DNA of 64,000 bases. Origin: Ramlibacter albus (GTDB lineage: Bacteria; Pseudomonadota; Gammaproteobacteria; Burkholderiales; Burkholderiaceae_C). The stretch spans positions 1 to 64,000 of the forward strand of contig NZ_JACORU010000014.1 in NCBI RefSeq assembly GCF_014297445.1. The letters run 5' to 3'. A program made the position numbers and the translations under genes. Of this stretch, positions 14,196 through 22,874 are shown piece after piece (positions within the stretch are counted from its first letter, which is position 1; every line of letters begins with the position of its first letter). The notes under the pieces were generated by a model. That model did not search any database, was not told the origin of the DNA, and saw nothing but the letters and a program-made list of their open reading frames with translations.

Positions 14196-15576
14196 CGCTT
14201 TCCTCGGCGGGCACGGGCGTGGGTTGCGCCAGCGCGGCGCCGATGACGGCGACGGGCACCGGCTTCACCGGCGGCTGCGTGCGCAAGCGGCCGACGGATT
14301 GCAGATCGCTTCCAGTCGTGTGCGCGAGCAATCGCGCCGCCGCCGCGCCGCACATGCGCCCCTGGCAGCGGCCCATGCCGACGCGGCTCTGCGCTTTCAA
14401 TCGGTTCAATTCCTGGGCGCCGGTGGCGGTGGCGCAGGCGCGCAGCTCACCGGCGGTGACGTGCTCGCAGCGGCACACCACGAGTTCGTCGGGTGCATCC
14501 GCTGCCCAGTTCGCGGGTGGCGCGGCGAGCACCGCCATGGCTTCGCGCCAGCGGTCGTGGGGCTGCATCGGCGCATCGGTTTGCGCGCGCACCGGCCGGC
14601 CCATGTCCTGCAGCAGCGCACGCGCGGCGCGCGCGCCCGCGAGCTCGGCCGCGTCGGCGCCGCGAATGCTCGCGCCGTCTCCCGCGATGTACACGCCGGG
14701 CACGCTGGTACGGCCGTGCTCGTCCCGACGCGGCAGCCATGCCTGGTCGATCGCGTCGAAGTCGAAGGCGCAGCCGGCTAGGTCGGCCAGTTGGGTCTCG
14801 CTGCGCAGCCCGTGCCCAAAAGCGACAGCGTCGCACTCCGTCGTGTGCGCCTTTCCTTCGTTCTCCCACACAAGGCGCGCCACCGCGCCTTCGCCTTCGG
14901 CGCGCAACAGCTTCACGCCGCGGTGCACGGGCACGCCGGCTGTGCGCAGCCGCCACAGGATCGCCGCGCCGCTGGCGGCAAGACGCGGGCGCGCCAGCAT
15001 CGCAGGGAGCGCACGCCGCTGCGCATCGGCAGGCGCCGTGTCCAGAACGGCGAGCACCTGCGCGCCGGCCTTCACGTACTGCGAGGCGACGAGGTACAGC
15101 AGCGGGCCGCTGCCCGCGAACACCACGCGCGGGCCGATCACACTGCCTTGTGACTTGAGCAGCACCTGCGAGCCGCCGAGCGTGAACACACCCGGCAGCG
15201 TCCAGCCGGGGAAGGGCAGGATGCGGTCGGTCGCGCCGGTGGCGATGACGAGCGCGTCGAAGGGCAGCATGCCCGCGCGGCCGTTCTCCAGCAGGTGCAG
15301 GGTGCGGTCTTCCAGCTGCCACACCAGCGTGTTCGGCCGGTGCTCGACTTCATGTTCCACGGTCGACCAGCGTGCGAACAAGTCTTGCGCCTGCGCCGCC
15401 TGCGCACCGTAGAGCGCTGTGAAAGGCCGCTGCAACTCCGGCGGCGGTTGCCGGTACACCTGCCCGCCGATGCGCGGTGCTTCGTCGATGAGCACCGGCC
15501 GCAGGCCGGCGGCTGCAACTTCGATGGCGGCACTCAAGCCCGCCGGGCCGGCGCCGACGATGGCAACTGTCGTCAT
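14188..15576 (-). CDS. HcnB/OoxA-like FAD/NAD(P)-binding subunit with BFD-type [2Fe-2S] domain
   Basis: The 462-residue protein starts MTTVAIVGAGPAGLSAAIEV, has a second nucleotide fold (GPRVVFAGSGPLLYLVASQY), and near residue 390 a bacterioferritin-associated-ferredoxin-like cluster site, CRCEHVTAGELRA then GMGRCQGRMCG (four Cys). This is the alpha subunit architecture of octopine/nopaline oxidase, D-hydroxyproline dehydrogenase and HCN synthase B. It passes electrons from the DadA-like subunit to acceptors. The start overlaps the upstream stop by ATGA, and the 3' end overlaps the DadA-like start by 8 bases. Confidence 0.88.
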   Translation of the reverse strand: MTTVAIVGAGPAGLSAAIEVAAAGLRPVLIDEAPRIGGQVYRQPPPELQRPFTALYGAQAAQAQDLFARWSTVEHEVEHRPNTLVWQLEDRTLHLLENGRAGMLPFDALVIATGATDRILPFPGWTLPGVFTLGGSQVLLKSQGSVIGPRVVFAGSGPLLYLVASQYVKAGAQVLAVLDTAPADAQRRALPAMLARPRLAASGAAILWRLRTAGVPVHRGVKLLRAEGEGAVARLVWENEGKAHTTECDAVAFGHGLRSETQLADLAGCAFDFDAIDQAWLPRRDEHGRTSVPGVYIAGDGASIRGADAAELAGARAARALLQDMGRPVRAQTDAPMQPHDRWREAMAVLAAPPANWAADAPDELVVCRCEHVTAGELRACATATGAQELNRLKAQSRVGMGRCQGRMCGAAAARLLAHTTGSDLQSVGRLRTQPPVKPVPVAVIGAALAQPTPVPAEESDD

Positions 15577-15899
15577 GGCGTGCCTTCTTTGCCGGGCGCG
15601 CGCTGCCACGCAGTTTCCTGCGGCCGTGTGAGAAGCTGCATGCCCGCAAGGAGCGGCGTCGTGCACGCCCGCAAGCGTTCGCCCGTGGCCGTGTCCATCC
15701 AGCAATCCTGGCAAGCGCCCATCGCGCAGAAGCCTGCGTGGGGTCGGCCGCTCGTCTCGTGTTCGCGCACGCGCGCGCCCTCTGCGAGCACGGCGGTGAG
15801 GACGGTGTCGCCCTCGTACGCCTGGCACGAACGCCCGTCGAGCGTGAACGGCACTTGCGCGCGCGACCCCTGCACCACGCGCTTGATCAACGCTCTCAT
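15573..15899 (-). CDS. HcnA-like [2Fe-2S] ferredoxin subunit
   Basis: The 108-residue plant-type ferredoxin domain has cluster ligands in GFCAMGACQDC (C-x4-C-x2-C) and a fourth Cys about 9 residues later (LRACTTPL). The N-terminal part (VPFTLDGRSCQAYEGDTVLT) is the usual beta-grasp start. It matches the gamma subunit of opine-oxidase/HcnABC-type heterotrimers. Both ends overlap neighbours by 4 bases, so all subunits are translated in tandem. It links the ABC permease genes to the dehydrogenase genes. Confidence 0.9.
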   Translation of the reverse strand: MRALIKRVVQGSRAQVPFTLDGRSCQAYEGDTVLTAVLAEGARVREHETSGRPHAGFCAMGACQDCWMDTATGERLRACTTPLLAGMQLLTRPQETAWQRAPGKEGTP

Positions 15900-16687
15900 T
15901 GCTGCCCCACCAGTACCCGGTCCAAGCCATACAGCCGGTCCAGCACGAACATCACGCCGGCAGTCAACGCAACGATGAGCGCCGACACCGCAGCCATCAT
16001 CGGGTCGATGGATTCCGTGGCCAGCATGTACATGCGCACGGGCAACGTCACCGTTTGCGGCGACGTGATGAAGACGGACATGGTCACTTCGTCGAAGCTG
16101 TTGATGAAACCCAGCAGCCAGCCGCCGGTGACGCCCGGCAGCATGAGCGGCAAGGTGATCCGCCGGAACACGGTCCAGCGGCTCGCGCCGAGCGAGCGCG
16201 CGGCCTGCTCGATCGACGCGTCGGCGCCGGCCAGCGCCGCGAGCATCAGCCGCAGCGCGTACGGCGTGACGATGACAACGTGCGCCACCGTGAGCCAGAA
16301 CGCGGAGCCGCGCGCATCCATCAGTGCGAACAGGCGCAGCATCGCCACGCCCAGCACGAGGTGCGGCACGATCAGCGGGCTCATGAGCAGGCCGTTGAGC
16401 GCTTGCCGCCCGGGGAATTCGTAGCGCGCGATGGCCAGCGACGCCGGCACGGCGAACAGCACCGCGCCCGTCGCGGCGAGCGCGGCGACGACCAGGCTGT
16501 TGCGGAACGACGCCATCAGGTCGCCGTGCTCGAACACCGCGCGGAACCAGCGCAGCGACCAGTCGCTCCACGGCATGGACAACGTGTCCGCGGGCGTGAA
16601 GGCCACGAGGCACACCACCACCAGCGGCGCCATCATGAAGGCGACCACCAGCGTGTGGAACGCGACGGCGAGGGGACCGTTCCTCAT
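15896..16687 (-). CDS. ABC transporter permease (PotC-type)
   Basis: The 263-residue inner-membrane protein has about six hydrophobic segments, starting with VAFHTLVVAFMMAPLVVVCL. The ABC permease coupling (EAA) loop is visible as EQAARSLGASRWTVFRRITL-P near residue 170. It is one of two permeases of the importer and corresponds to the PotC/second permease position. Start and stop each overlap the adjoining gene by ATGA. It transports the ligand bound by the periplasmic receptor encoded downstream. Confidence 0.9.
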   Translation of the reverse strand: MRNGPLAVAFHTLVVAFMMAPLVVVCLVAFTPADTLSMPWSDWSLRWFRAVFEHGDLMASFRNSLVVAALAATGAVLFAVPASLAIARYEFPGRQALNGLLMSPLIVPHLVLGVAMLRLFALMDARGSAFWLTVAHVVIVTPYALRLMLAALAGADASIEQAARSLGASRWTVFRRITLPLMLPGVTGGWLLGFINSFDEVTMSVFITSPQTVTLPVRMYMLATESIDPMMAAVSALIVALTAGVMFVLDRLYGLDRVLVGQQ

Positions 16688-17538
16688 GTGCCCATCCGCT
16701 TGCGGTAAGCCGACTCGAGCACCGCCTGCGTGCCCAGCATCACCACCAGATTGATCACCAGCAGCGCGAGCGCTATGGCGGCGCCGAGGGGCCAGTTCAG
16801 CTCGTGCAGGTACTCGTCGTAGATGAGCGTGGCGACCATCTTGATGCGCCGCCCGCCGAGCAGGCCCGGGATGGCGAAGGCACTTGCGCTCAGCGCGAAC
16901 ACGATCAGCCCGCCCGACAGCACGCCCGGCACCACCTGCGGCAACACCACGCGCCAGAGCACCGTGAAGCGCGACGCGCCGAGCGACAGCGCCGCGTTCT
17001 CCACCATCGGGTCGATCTTCTGCAGCGAGGTCCACACCGGGATCACCATGAAGGGCAGCATCACGTGCACCAGCGCCACCACGACCGCCGTCGGCGTGTA
17101 GAGCATCCGCACCGTGCCGATGCCCACCCACTGGAAGAACTGGTTGACGAAACCGTTCGGCCCGAGCACCAAGCTCCAGCCGAAGGCGCGCACGACGACC
17201 GAAACCAGCAGCGGCGCGAGGATGACGAGCAGGAACACCGAGCGCCACGGCGAGCGCATGCGGCTGAGGATGTACGCCTCCGGCACGCCCAGCACCACGC
17301 ACAGCAGCGTGGCGAGGAGCGCGATCCAGCCGGTGCGGCCGAACACTTCCCAGTAGAACGAGTCGCCCAGCACCGTGGCATAGGCCGCGAAGGTGAAGCC
17401 GGGCTGCACGCCCGTCTCGTGGTTGAAGCGCTGGAACGAGAGGATGGTGGTGAGCGCCAGCGGCAGCAACACCATCAGCGCGAACAGGGCCAACGCGGGC
17501 GCGCTCAGCCAGTACGGCGTGGCGCGTGGCTGTTTCAT
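16684..17538 (-). CDS. ABC transporter permease (PotB-type)
   Basis: The 284-residue inner-membrane protein starts MKQPRATPYWLSAPALALFA and has about six membrane spans. The EAA loop is ENAALSLGASRFTVLWRVVL-P near residue 190. It is the first permease of the pair, coupled by 4-base overlaps to the ATPase gene upstream and the second permease downstream. The family transports polyamines, iron complexes or small organic cations. Confidence 0.9.
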   Translation of the reverse strand: MKQPRATPYWLSAPALALFALMVLLPLALTTILSFQRFNHETGVQPGFTFAAYATVLGDSFYWEVFGRTGWIALLATLLCVVLGVPEAYILSRMRSPWRSVFLLVILAPLLVSVVVRAFGWSLVLGPNGFVNQFFQWVGIGTVRMLYTPTAVVVALVHVMLPFMVIPVWTSLQKIDPMVENAALSLGASRFTVLWRVVLPQVVPGVLSGGLIVFALSASAFAIPGLLGGRRIKMVATLIYDEYLHELNWPLGAAIALALLVINLVVMLGTQAVLESAYRKRMGT

Positions 17539-18581
17539 GCGGACTCCGGCGGCAGCACGCTGGCCGCGTCGGGGGCCCAGTCGAGCGCGACTTCGGCTTG
17601 CTCCGGCCAGGGCGCGCGGCCATCGTTGGCGCACGCCACCTCCAGCTCGCCGAGCGGGCACTCCACGCGGTAGAGCCACTGGCTGCCGAGGAAGAAGCGC
17701 TCGGTGATGCGGCCGCGCACGCCGCTGCCGCCTTCTGGTGTGAGCAGGATCTTCTCGGGGCGCAGCACGAGCGTGAGCTCCTGCCCGTCCGCGTAGTCGC
17801 CGGGCGCGGCGATGCGCGCGCCTCCTGCGAGTTCCACCGAGCCGTCTTTCCAGCGCCCCTGCAGCAGGTTGGTCTTGCCGACGAAGCCGGAGATGAAGCG
17901 GCTGCGCGGCTGCTCGTACAGGCGATGCGGCGCGTCCACCTGCTGGATGCGCCCGCCGTGCATCACCACGACGCGGTCGCTGATGGACAGTGCCTCTGCC
18001 TGGTCGTGCGTGACCATCAGCGTGGTGGTGCCCAGCTTGCGCTGGATGCGGCGCAGTTCGAATTGCATCGCCTCGCGCAATTTCGCGTCGAGGTTGGAGA
18101 GCGGCTCGTCGAGCAGAAGCACCGGGGGCTCGATGACGAGAGCGCGCGCGACGGCGACGCGCTGGCGCTGGCCGCCGGACAGCTCGCGTGGATAGCGCTG
18201 CGCGTACTCGCCCAGGTGCACGAGCTCGAGCATGCGCGCGACTCGCTGGTCGCGCTCCGCGCGTGGCACGCCCTTCATCTCGAGGCCGAAGGCGACGTTG
18301 TCCGCCACGGTCATGTGCGGGAAGAGCGCGTAGCTCTGGAAGACGATGCCGAGCCCGCGCTTTTCCGGCGGCACGTCGGTGATGTCCTTGCCGTCCAGCA
18401 CCACGCGGCCGCGCGTCGCGCTGACGAAGCCGGCCAGGGCCTGCAGCGTCGTCGTCTTGCCGCAGCCGGAGGGGCCCAGCAGGCTGATGAACTCGCCGCG
18501 CTCCACGCTCAGGTCGAAGTCCACCAGCGCGTGGACGCCGCCGTAACTCTTGCTGAGGCCCTGGATGACGAGGAAGGACAT
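17535..18581 (-). CDS. ABC transporter ATPase (PotA/FbpC-type)
   Basis: The 348-residue ATPase has Walker A GPSGCGKTTT near residue 37, the Q-loop VFQSYALFPHMTV, signature LSGGQRQRVAVARAL, Walker B VLLLDEPLSNLDA and the switch His in MVTHDQAEA. A C-terminal TOBE domain follows from about residue 265 (GRITERFFLGSQWLYRVEC). ATG 18581 gives MSFLVIQGLSKSYGG; this is the first gene of the seven-gene operon. It is divergent from the IclR regulator with a 15-bp palindrome between. Confidence 0.93.
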   Translation of the reverse strand: MSFLVIQGLSKSYGGVHALVDFDLSVERGEFISLLGPSGCGKTTTLQALAGFVSATRGRVVLDGKDITDVPPEKRGLGIVFQSYALFPHMTVADNVAFGLEMKGVPRAERDQRVARMLELVHLGEYAQRYPRELSGGQRQRVAVARALVIEPPVLLLDEPLSNLDAKLREAMQFELRRIQRKLGTTTLMVTHDQAEALSISDRVVVMHGGRIQQVDAPHRLYEQPRSRFISGFVGKTNLLQGRWKDGSVELAGGARIAAPGDYADGQELTLVLRPEKILLTPEGGSGVRGRITERFFLGSQWLYRVECPLGELEVACANDGRAPWPEQAEVALDWAPDAASVLPPESA

Positions 18582-18658
18582 GGCAATTCCAGTTTCCTTC
18601 CACGCCGCGCCGCGCGTCAAGGGTTGAATCCCGCTAACCGAGAGGAACTTGAAAGTTT

Positions 18659-18673
18659 TTCCGAATATCGGAA
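18659..18673. promoter_or_regulatory. Candidate IclR operator
   Basis: TTCCGAATATCGGAA is a perfect inverted repeat (6-bp arms, 3-base centre) in the 128-base gap between the ABC operon start (18581, reverse) and the IclR gene (18710). IclR-family regulators bind palindromes of about this size, so it probably serves both promoters. Binding is inferred. Confidence 0.6.
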
Positions 18674-18709
18674 GAATAGGGCTACCAGAACGAGAGAGTA
18701 TTCGAAACA

Positions 18710-19507
18710 GTGAAATCCGAAGACCCGGCAGTTTCCAGCCTGCAGCGCGCGGTGGCGGTGCTCCGCGCCCTCGCGAGCGGCGCCGGCCGCGTGAGCGATC
18801 TTGCGAAGACGCTCGACTACACCCAGGCCACGACGCACCGGTTGCTGCAGCAGCTGGTGCAGGAGGGCCTGGTCGAGCAGTTGCCCGACAAGCGTTATGC
18901 ACTCGCGCTCGGCTTGTTCGAACTCGCCGCGCGTGCGGGAGAGCGCGGCGGATTGCGTTCGCAATGCCGGCCCTCGTTGCTGCGGCTGGGCGCCGCGCTG
19001 GGCGACAGCGTGTTCCTGCTCGTGCGCGCGGGCTTCGACGCGATGTGCCTGGACCGGTGGGAGGGTCCCTTCCCGATCCGCAGTTTCACCGGCGACATCG
19101 GCGGCCGCGTGCCGCTCGGCGTGGGGCAGGGGTCGATGGCGATCCTCGCCAACCTGCCCGAGGCCGAACGCGAGGAGGTGATCCGCCACAACGTGCCGCG
19201 GCTCGCGGGGCGCGGCCCGATGGATGGCGTGTACCTGCGCACCGAGATCGCGAAGGCGCGCAAGCTCGGTTATGCCGCGACCAACTCGGGGCTCATCGAA
19301 GGCATGGCCGGTGTGGGCGTGCCGGTATTCGATGCGCGCGGCGAGGTGGTGGCGGCGCTCAGCATCGGCACGCTGGCCGAGCGCGTGAAGGGCGAGCGGC
19401 TGCAGGTGGTGGTCGACCTGCTGCAGCGCGAGGCGCGCACGCTGTCGGCGCAGATCAACCCGTTCGACCGCGGGTTGCGCAGGCCTGCGGAGGCGCTGGT
19501 GTCGTGA
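18710..19507 (+). CDS. IclR-family transcriptional regulator
   Basis: The 265-residue regulator has an N-terminal wHTH (SLQRAVAVLRALASGAGRVS, then TQATTHRLLQQLVQEGLVEQ) and an IclR GAF-like effector domain (FPIRSFTGDIGGRVPLGVGQ, GVGVPVFDARGEVVAALSIG). GTG 18710 is preceded by a purine stretch GAGAGAG about 12 bases away. It is divergent from the ABC/dehydrogenase operon and most likely represses or activates it; IclR proteins usually also control themselves. The ligand is unknown. Confidence 0.9.
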   Translation: MKSEDPAVSSLQRAVAVLRALASGAGRVSDLAKTLDYTQATTHRLLQQLVQEGLVEQLPDKRYALALGLFELAARAGERGGLRSQCRPSLLRLGAALGDSVFLLVRAGFDAMCLDRWEGPFPIRSFTGDIGGRVPLGVGQGSMAILANLPEAEREEVIRHNVPRLAGRGPMDGVYLRTEIAKARKLGYAATNSGLIEGMAGVGVPVFDARGEVVAALSIGTLAERVKGERLQVVVDLLQREARTLSAQINPFDRGLRRPAEALVS

Positions 19508-19519
19508 ACTGCGCGTGAC

Positions 19520-19872
19520 CTACACGGCTCGGATGTCGAGCCGCTTGCCGAGCACCTGCAGTGCAGCGTCGATGCCGTCGATCTTCGTTGCGTGCCTCAG
19601 GGTCGTGAGCCGGTTCACGTCCTGGGGCGAGGTTCCCAGCTTGCGCGCGAGCTCCGAAGGCCGCACCCTTTGCCTGGCCATCTCGTTGAGAAGCAGCACC
19701 TTCGCGGCGATGGGGGGACTTCGACGGGAACCTGTCCCTTCTTCACGCGGGAAGGTTCCGGGACTTCGCGGTTGTCTTCGAAATAGAACTCGAACGCGGT
19801 CACCAAGGCGTCCAACGCCATCGACACGGCTTCGACGCAATGGAGGGGCTGGAAGCAGCCGAAAGGATAGGG
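19520..19872 (-). pseudogene. HicB-family antitoxin remnant, frameshifted
   Basis: One reverse frame gives MALDALVTAFEFYFEDNREV and PEPSRVKKGQVPVEVPPS, the second half of a HicB RNase H-like domain. Another frame continues IAAKVLLLNEMARQRVRPSE and DVNRLTTLRHATKIDGIDAA, the HTH end of the same protein, to the stop at 19520. The break is next to the six-G run at 19712-19717. Adding one base there, or restoring a lost ATCG repeat (which gives the family-typical Pro-Pro-Ser-Ile-Ala-Ala-Lys), repairs it. The N-terminal ~25 residues and any hicA are also missing. A sequencing indel cannot be ruled out for the frameshift alone. Confidence 0.75.
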
Positions 19873-19900
19873 TCGGCGGTAGGCGCCCGCGCGCCGAGAG

Positions 19901-20452
19901 CTACGACGCAGCCTTCGGCCCGAACTGCACGAGCAGGCCGTCGTCCACGACGGTGATCGTCTGCGGCTGCACGCCCATCGTGTCTGCGAGCGCGAGCTCG
20001 CGGTCGGTGAACCTGTGCACGACGAACTCGCCGACGGCCTGCCGGGCCATCTCGCGCAGCAAGCGCCGCACGGCCTGCGAGGTGCGCTCGGGCATGCGCG
20101 ACCAGCGCACGTCGTGGAAGTCAGGCCGGTAGGCGCGCAGCGTGCGGTCGGACGGCTCGTACCGCAACGCAAACAGGAGATCGACCTCGCCCGTCTGCGG
20201 CTCGGGCATCTGCGGGCCCGATGCGTTCAGCTGCAACGTCGCGCCGATCTGCTGGCGGGCCGGGGCCAGAAGGAGCTGCGGCGCATCGGCCGAGAGCTCC
20301 ACCACGCCCGGCACACCCCAGCGCACCGGAAAGCGCGCCGAGAGCGCCTTGTAGATCTGCGCCGCGGACACGCGCAAGCTCGGCCGTGGCGCCTCCTGTG
20401 CGGGCAGCACGGCGGGTGCGAACAGCGCGGCGAGCAGCGAGCGACGGAGCAT
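19901..20452 (-). CDS. Exported DUF1439-like protein
   Basis: The 183-residue protein has an Arg-Arg start and short hydrophobic signal (MLRRSLLAALFAPAVLPAQE). The mature domain has the layout of the YceB/DUF1439 lipid-binding-like (SRPBCC or tubular) group: SAAQIYKALSARFPVRWGVP, then LQLNASGPQMPEPQTGEVDL and LRYEPSDRTLRAYRPD. No lipobox Cys is seen, unlike E. coli YceB. The role is unknown. It is divergent from the YfcE-like phosphodiesterase, with starts 48 bases apart. Confidence 0.6.
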   Translation of the reverse strand: MLRRSLLAALFAPAVLPAQEAPRPSLRVSAAQIYKALSARFPVRWGVPGVVELSADAPQLLLAPARQQIGATLQLNASGPQMPEPQTGEVDLLFALRYEPSDRTLRAYRPDFHDVRWSRMPERTSQAVRRLLREMARQAVGEFVVHRFTDRELALADTMGVQPQTITVVDDGLLVQFGPKAAS

Positions 20453-20500
20453 GCGGCGATTGTCGCTCCGGCCGCGTGCTCCTGCGGTGACAATGAAGGC

Positions 20501-20989
20501 ATGCAACTGCGACTGGGTGTGATCTCGGACACGCACGACCTCGTGGGGCCGGCTGCCTTCCGGTTCCTGCAGGGGTGCGACCGCATCCTTCACGCGGGGG
20601 ACATCTGCGGCGCGGAAGTGCTCGACGAACTCGCGAAGATCGCACCCGTGACCGCCGTGCGCGGCAACAACGACCGCGGCGACTGGGCACGCAAGCTGCG
20701 CGAGACGGAACGGGTCGAACTCGGCGGCGTGGCCGTCTACATCATCCACGACCTCAAGCAGATCGACATCGACCCGAAGGCGGCCGGCGTGCGGGTCGTG
20801 ATCTCGGGTCACTCGCACCGGCCGCGCTGCGACGAAGTGGACGGCGTCCTTTACTTCAACCCGGGCAGCGCCGGCCCACGCCGGTTCAACCTGCCCATCA
20901 GCATCGGCGAACTGGTCGTCGGCGGCGGCAAGGTTTCCGCGCGCCTCGTCGACCTCGAAACACTCAGTTCGCCGGCGGGTACTTCCTGA
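20501..20989 (+). CDS. YfcE/MJ0936-type metallophosphodiesterase
   Basis: The 162-residue calcineurin-like phosphoesterase has all metal-binding motifs in order: SDTHD (residues 9-13), GDICG, RGNNDR, and SGHSHRP, with NPGS before the C-terminus. Members of this size hydrolyse phosphodiesters such as cyclic nucleotides or model substrates; the natural substrate is not known. ATG 20501 follows GAAGG. Its last 26 bases overlap the 3' end of the convergent exported-protein gene. Confidence 0.88.
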   Translation: MQLRLGVISDTHDLVGPAAFRFLQGCDRILHAGDICGAEVLDELAKIAPVTAVRGNNDRGDWARKLRETERVELGGVAVYIIHDLKQIDIDPKAAGVRVVISGHSHRPRCDEVDGVLYFNPGSAGPRRFNLPISIGELVVGGGKVSARLVDLETLSSPAGTS

Positions 20990-22049
20990 ACCACTGGGCC
21001 AGCAAGCCGTTCGTGCGCTGCAAGACGTCGCGCGCCGCGGCGGCATAGGCCTCGTCGGTGCTCTCGGCCACGGCCTTCTTCGAGCTGCGCGAAGCGCCAC
21101 CGGCGTTCTGCATGCCGGCGAGTTTGCCGAGCACGTCGAACGCGGTCTTGACGGCGGTGTTGTCCTCGCTGGCCGTTTCCTTCAGCGTGCCGAACTGCAT
21201 CGCGCTCGTCACGGCCTGCGCGAGCGAGAAGTTGCCCTCGTCCCCCTGCATGTGCATGCCATTGCGGAACTCGGTGGTGCGCACGTAGTAGCTGTTGAGC
21301 GCCGCCACCGACATGCCCAGCTCCGCGCCCGTCTCCGCCGCGCGCGCGACCAGGCCGCTCTGGTTGCCGCTCGATCGCATCTTCGCGAAGTTGACGAACA
21401 GCATCGGCGCGATCACCACGGTGTTGTGCTTGCCCGAGATCTCCTGCAGCTTGCGGTAGTTGTGCAAATCCAGCATGCCGCCGTCGCCCCACGCACCCTC
21501 GAAGTGCGTGAACACCAGCGGCAGCCCCGTCGGCGAGAAGAATGCCGCGGTCTGGCCGTTCTGCTCCTTCGTGTAGCCCGGCTTCGACGCCTTCAGCTCG
21601 CCGATCATGTCCTTCAGCGGGTCGAGGGGCACGACCTCGCGGCCCGACGCGGCGAGTTGCGCCAGCAGGTCCTCGTACGCCTTGTCCGTGAGCGCCTGCA
21701 TGGTCTTCGGGTCCACGCCCTTGAGCGCCACGAACAGCGAAGAGCGCGCACCACTCATGTCGATGCCGCCGGGCAGGTACGCGCCGCGCACTTGCGCGGT
21801 GACGCTGTTGTCCGTGATGAAGGCGACGCGGAACGCGGCGACCGCGATCCGCTTGCCCGCGGGCATCACCTCGATGATGTTCTTGCCGAACGTGCCGCCC
21901 ATGCGGCCTTTGAAGAACGTGTCGGGGTCGGTGGCGGCGGCGCTTACCGCGGAGGATGCGGGCTGCGCATCATTCGTTTGCGCGATGGCGCCGCATGTGG
22001 CGGCCGCCAGCAGCGTGGAAAGGGCGAGCGAACGGACAACGGACTGCAT
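20964..22049 (-). CDS. Exported protein of unknown function
   Basis: The 361-residue protein has a clear signal peptide (MQSVVRSLALSTLLAAATCG, cleavage near AIAQ). The mature part begins with a low-complexity Ala/Ser linker and then a globular domain with VMPAGKRIAVAAFRVAFITD, QVRGAYLPGGIDMSGARSSL and several Gly-rich turns. I do not recognise a family. The last third is helical and ends LLAQWFRKYPPAN. It is convergent with the phosphodiesterase gene and has a 26-base tail overlap. Length, codon use and signal peptide argue that it is real. Confidence 0.75.
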   Translation of the reverse strand: MQSVVRSLALSTLLAAATCGAIAQTNDAQPASSAVSAAATDPDTFFKGRMGGTFGKNIIEVMPAGKRIAVAAFRVAFITDNSVTAQVRGAYLPGGIDMSGARSSLFVALKGVDPKTMQALTDKAYEDLLAQLAASGREVVPLDPLKDMIGELKASKPGYTKEQNGQTAAFFSPTGLPLVFTHFEGAWGDGGMLDLHNYRKLQEISGKHNTVVIAPMLFVNFAKMRSSGNQSGLVARAAETGAELGMSVAALNSYYVRTTEFRNGMHMQGDEGNFSLAQAVTSAMQFGTLKETASEDNTAVKTAFDVLGKLAGMQNAGGASRSSKKAVAESTDEAYAAAARDVLQRTNGLLAQWFRKYPPAN

Positions 22050-22125
22050 GGAACACCTCCTGTCCCATGCTAAGCACGCTTCGCGCCTGCGTCACCCCTG
22101 TGAAAACGGGGGTTGACGGCGGGCC

Positions 22126-22791
22126 TTACCAGGGCCAGCGGCGCTGCTGCATCGCTTGCGCCGTCGTGGCGCGGTTCTCGAGTTGGGTCGTGGTCGTCGC
22201 GTTGCCGACGTTCAGCGCGCCGAACACCTGCGACATCGCCGCGGCGTTGTCGTTCCACTGCACGACATAGCGGCCCTCGTACACGCCCGGCTGCAGCTCG
22301 CGCATCTGCACGCGCATGCCGCTGGGCATGTCGATGTACGCATTGCCGCCCGGGCGGCCCATCAGCACGAATACGGCTTCGCTGCCGGGTTGCAGCGAAC
22401 CCTGCGCGAGGTAGAAGCGGCTGATCATGTGCCCACCGGGTGCCGCGGGAGCCACGCCATACGGCGAGCTGTAAGGCACTGCGCCGTTGTTCAGGTAGAC
22501 GATGCGGCCGTACTGGTCGTATTGGAATTGGCGGCCGGACGCGTCGGTGTAGACCGCGCCGGGTTGCACCGCGCTATCGAGATAGACCTGGCGCCCGTAC
22601 TGGTCGTACTGGAAGCGGCGGCCGTAGGAGTCGGTGTAGATCGAGCCGTAGCCCGGCGACGCCACGACGGCAGGCGTGGACGGCTGGGTGCCGAAGATGC
22701 CGGACAGGATGCTGCCCAGGTTCTGGGCGGATGCGGACGTGGCCGCGGCGCCGGCGGCAACGGCCAGTGCGAGCAGGGTCTTCTTGTTCAT
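22126..22791 (-). CDS. Exported protein with two tandem Tyr-rich repeats
   Basis: The 221-residue protein has a signal peptide (MNKKTLLALAVAAGAAATSA). Residues ~49-100 contain two copies of a 25-residue unit: IYTDSYGRRFQYDQYGRQVY and VYTDASGRQFQYDQYGRIVY, each followed by Leu and a short spacer. This Tyr-Asp/Gly-Arg repeat resembles YD/RHS-like or amyloid-type strands. The C-terminal half (GSEAVFVLMGRPGGNAYIDM; LQPGVYEGRYVVQWND) looks like a beta-sandwich. No family was recognised. It probably acts in the periplasm or outer membrane. Confidence 0.72.
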   Translation of the reverse strand: MNKKTLLALAVAAGAAATSASAQNLGSILSGIFGTQPSTPAVVASPGYGSIYTDSYGRRFQYDQYGRQVYLDSAVQPGAVYTDASGRQFQYDQYGRIVYLNNGAVPYSSPYGVAPAAPGGHMISRFYLAQGSLQPGSEAVFVLMGRPGGNAYIDMPSGMRVQMRELQPGVYEGRYVVQWNDNAAAMSQVFGALNVGNATTTTQLENRATTAQAMQQRRWPW

Positions 22792-22874
22792 GATGGGTCT
22801 CCAGTTGACCCATTGGACCTTGGCCGCACGCAGGCGGCCAGCGGATGAGGACCTGTGCGTGTGTAGGCTTGTTG

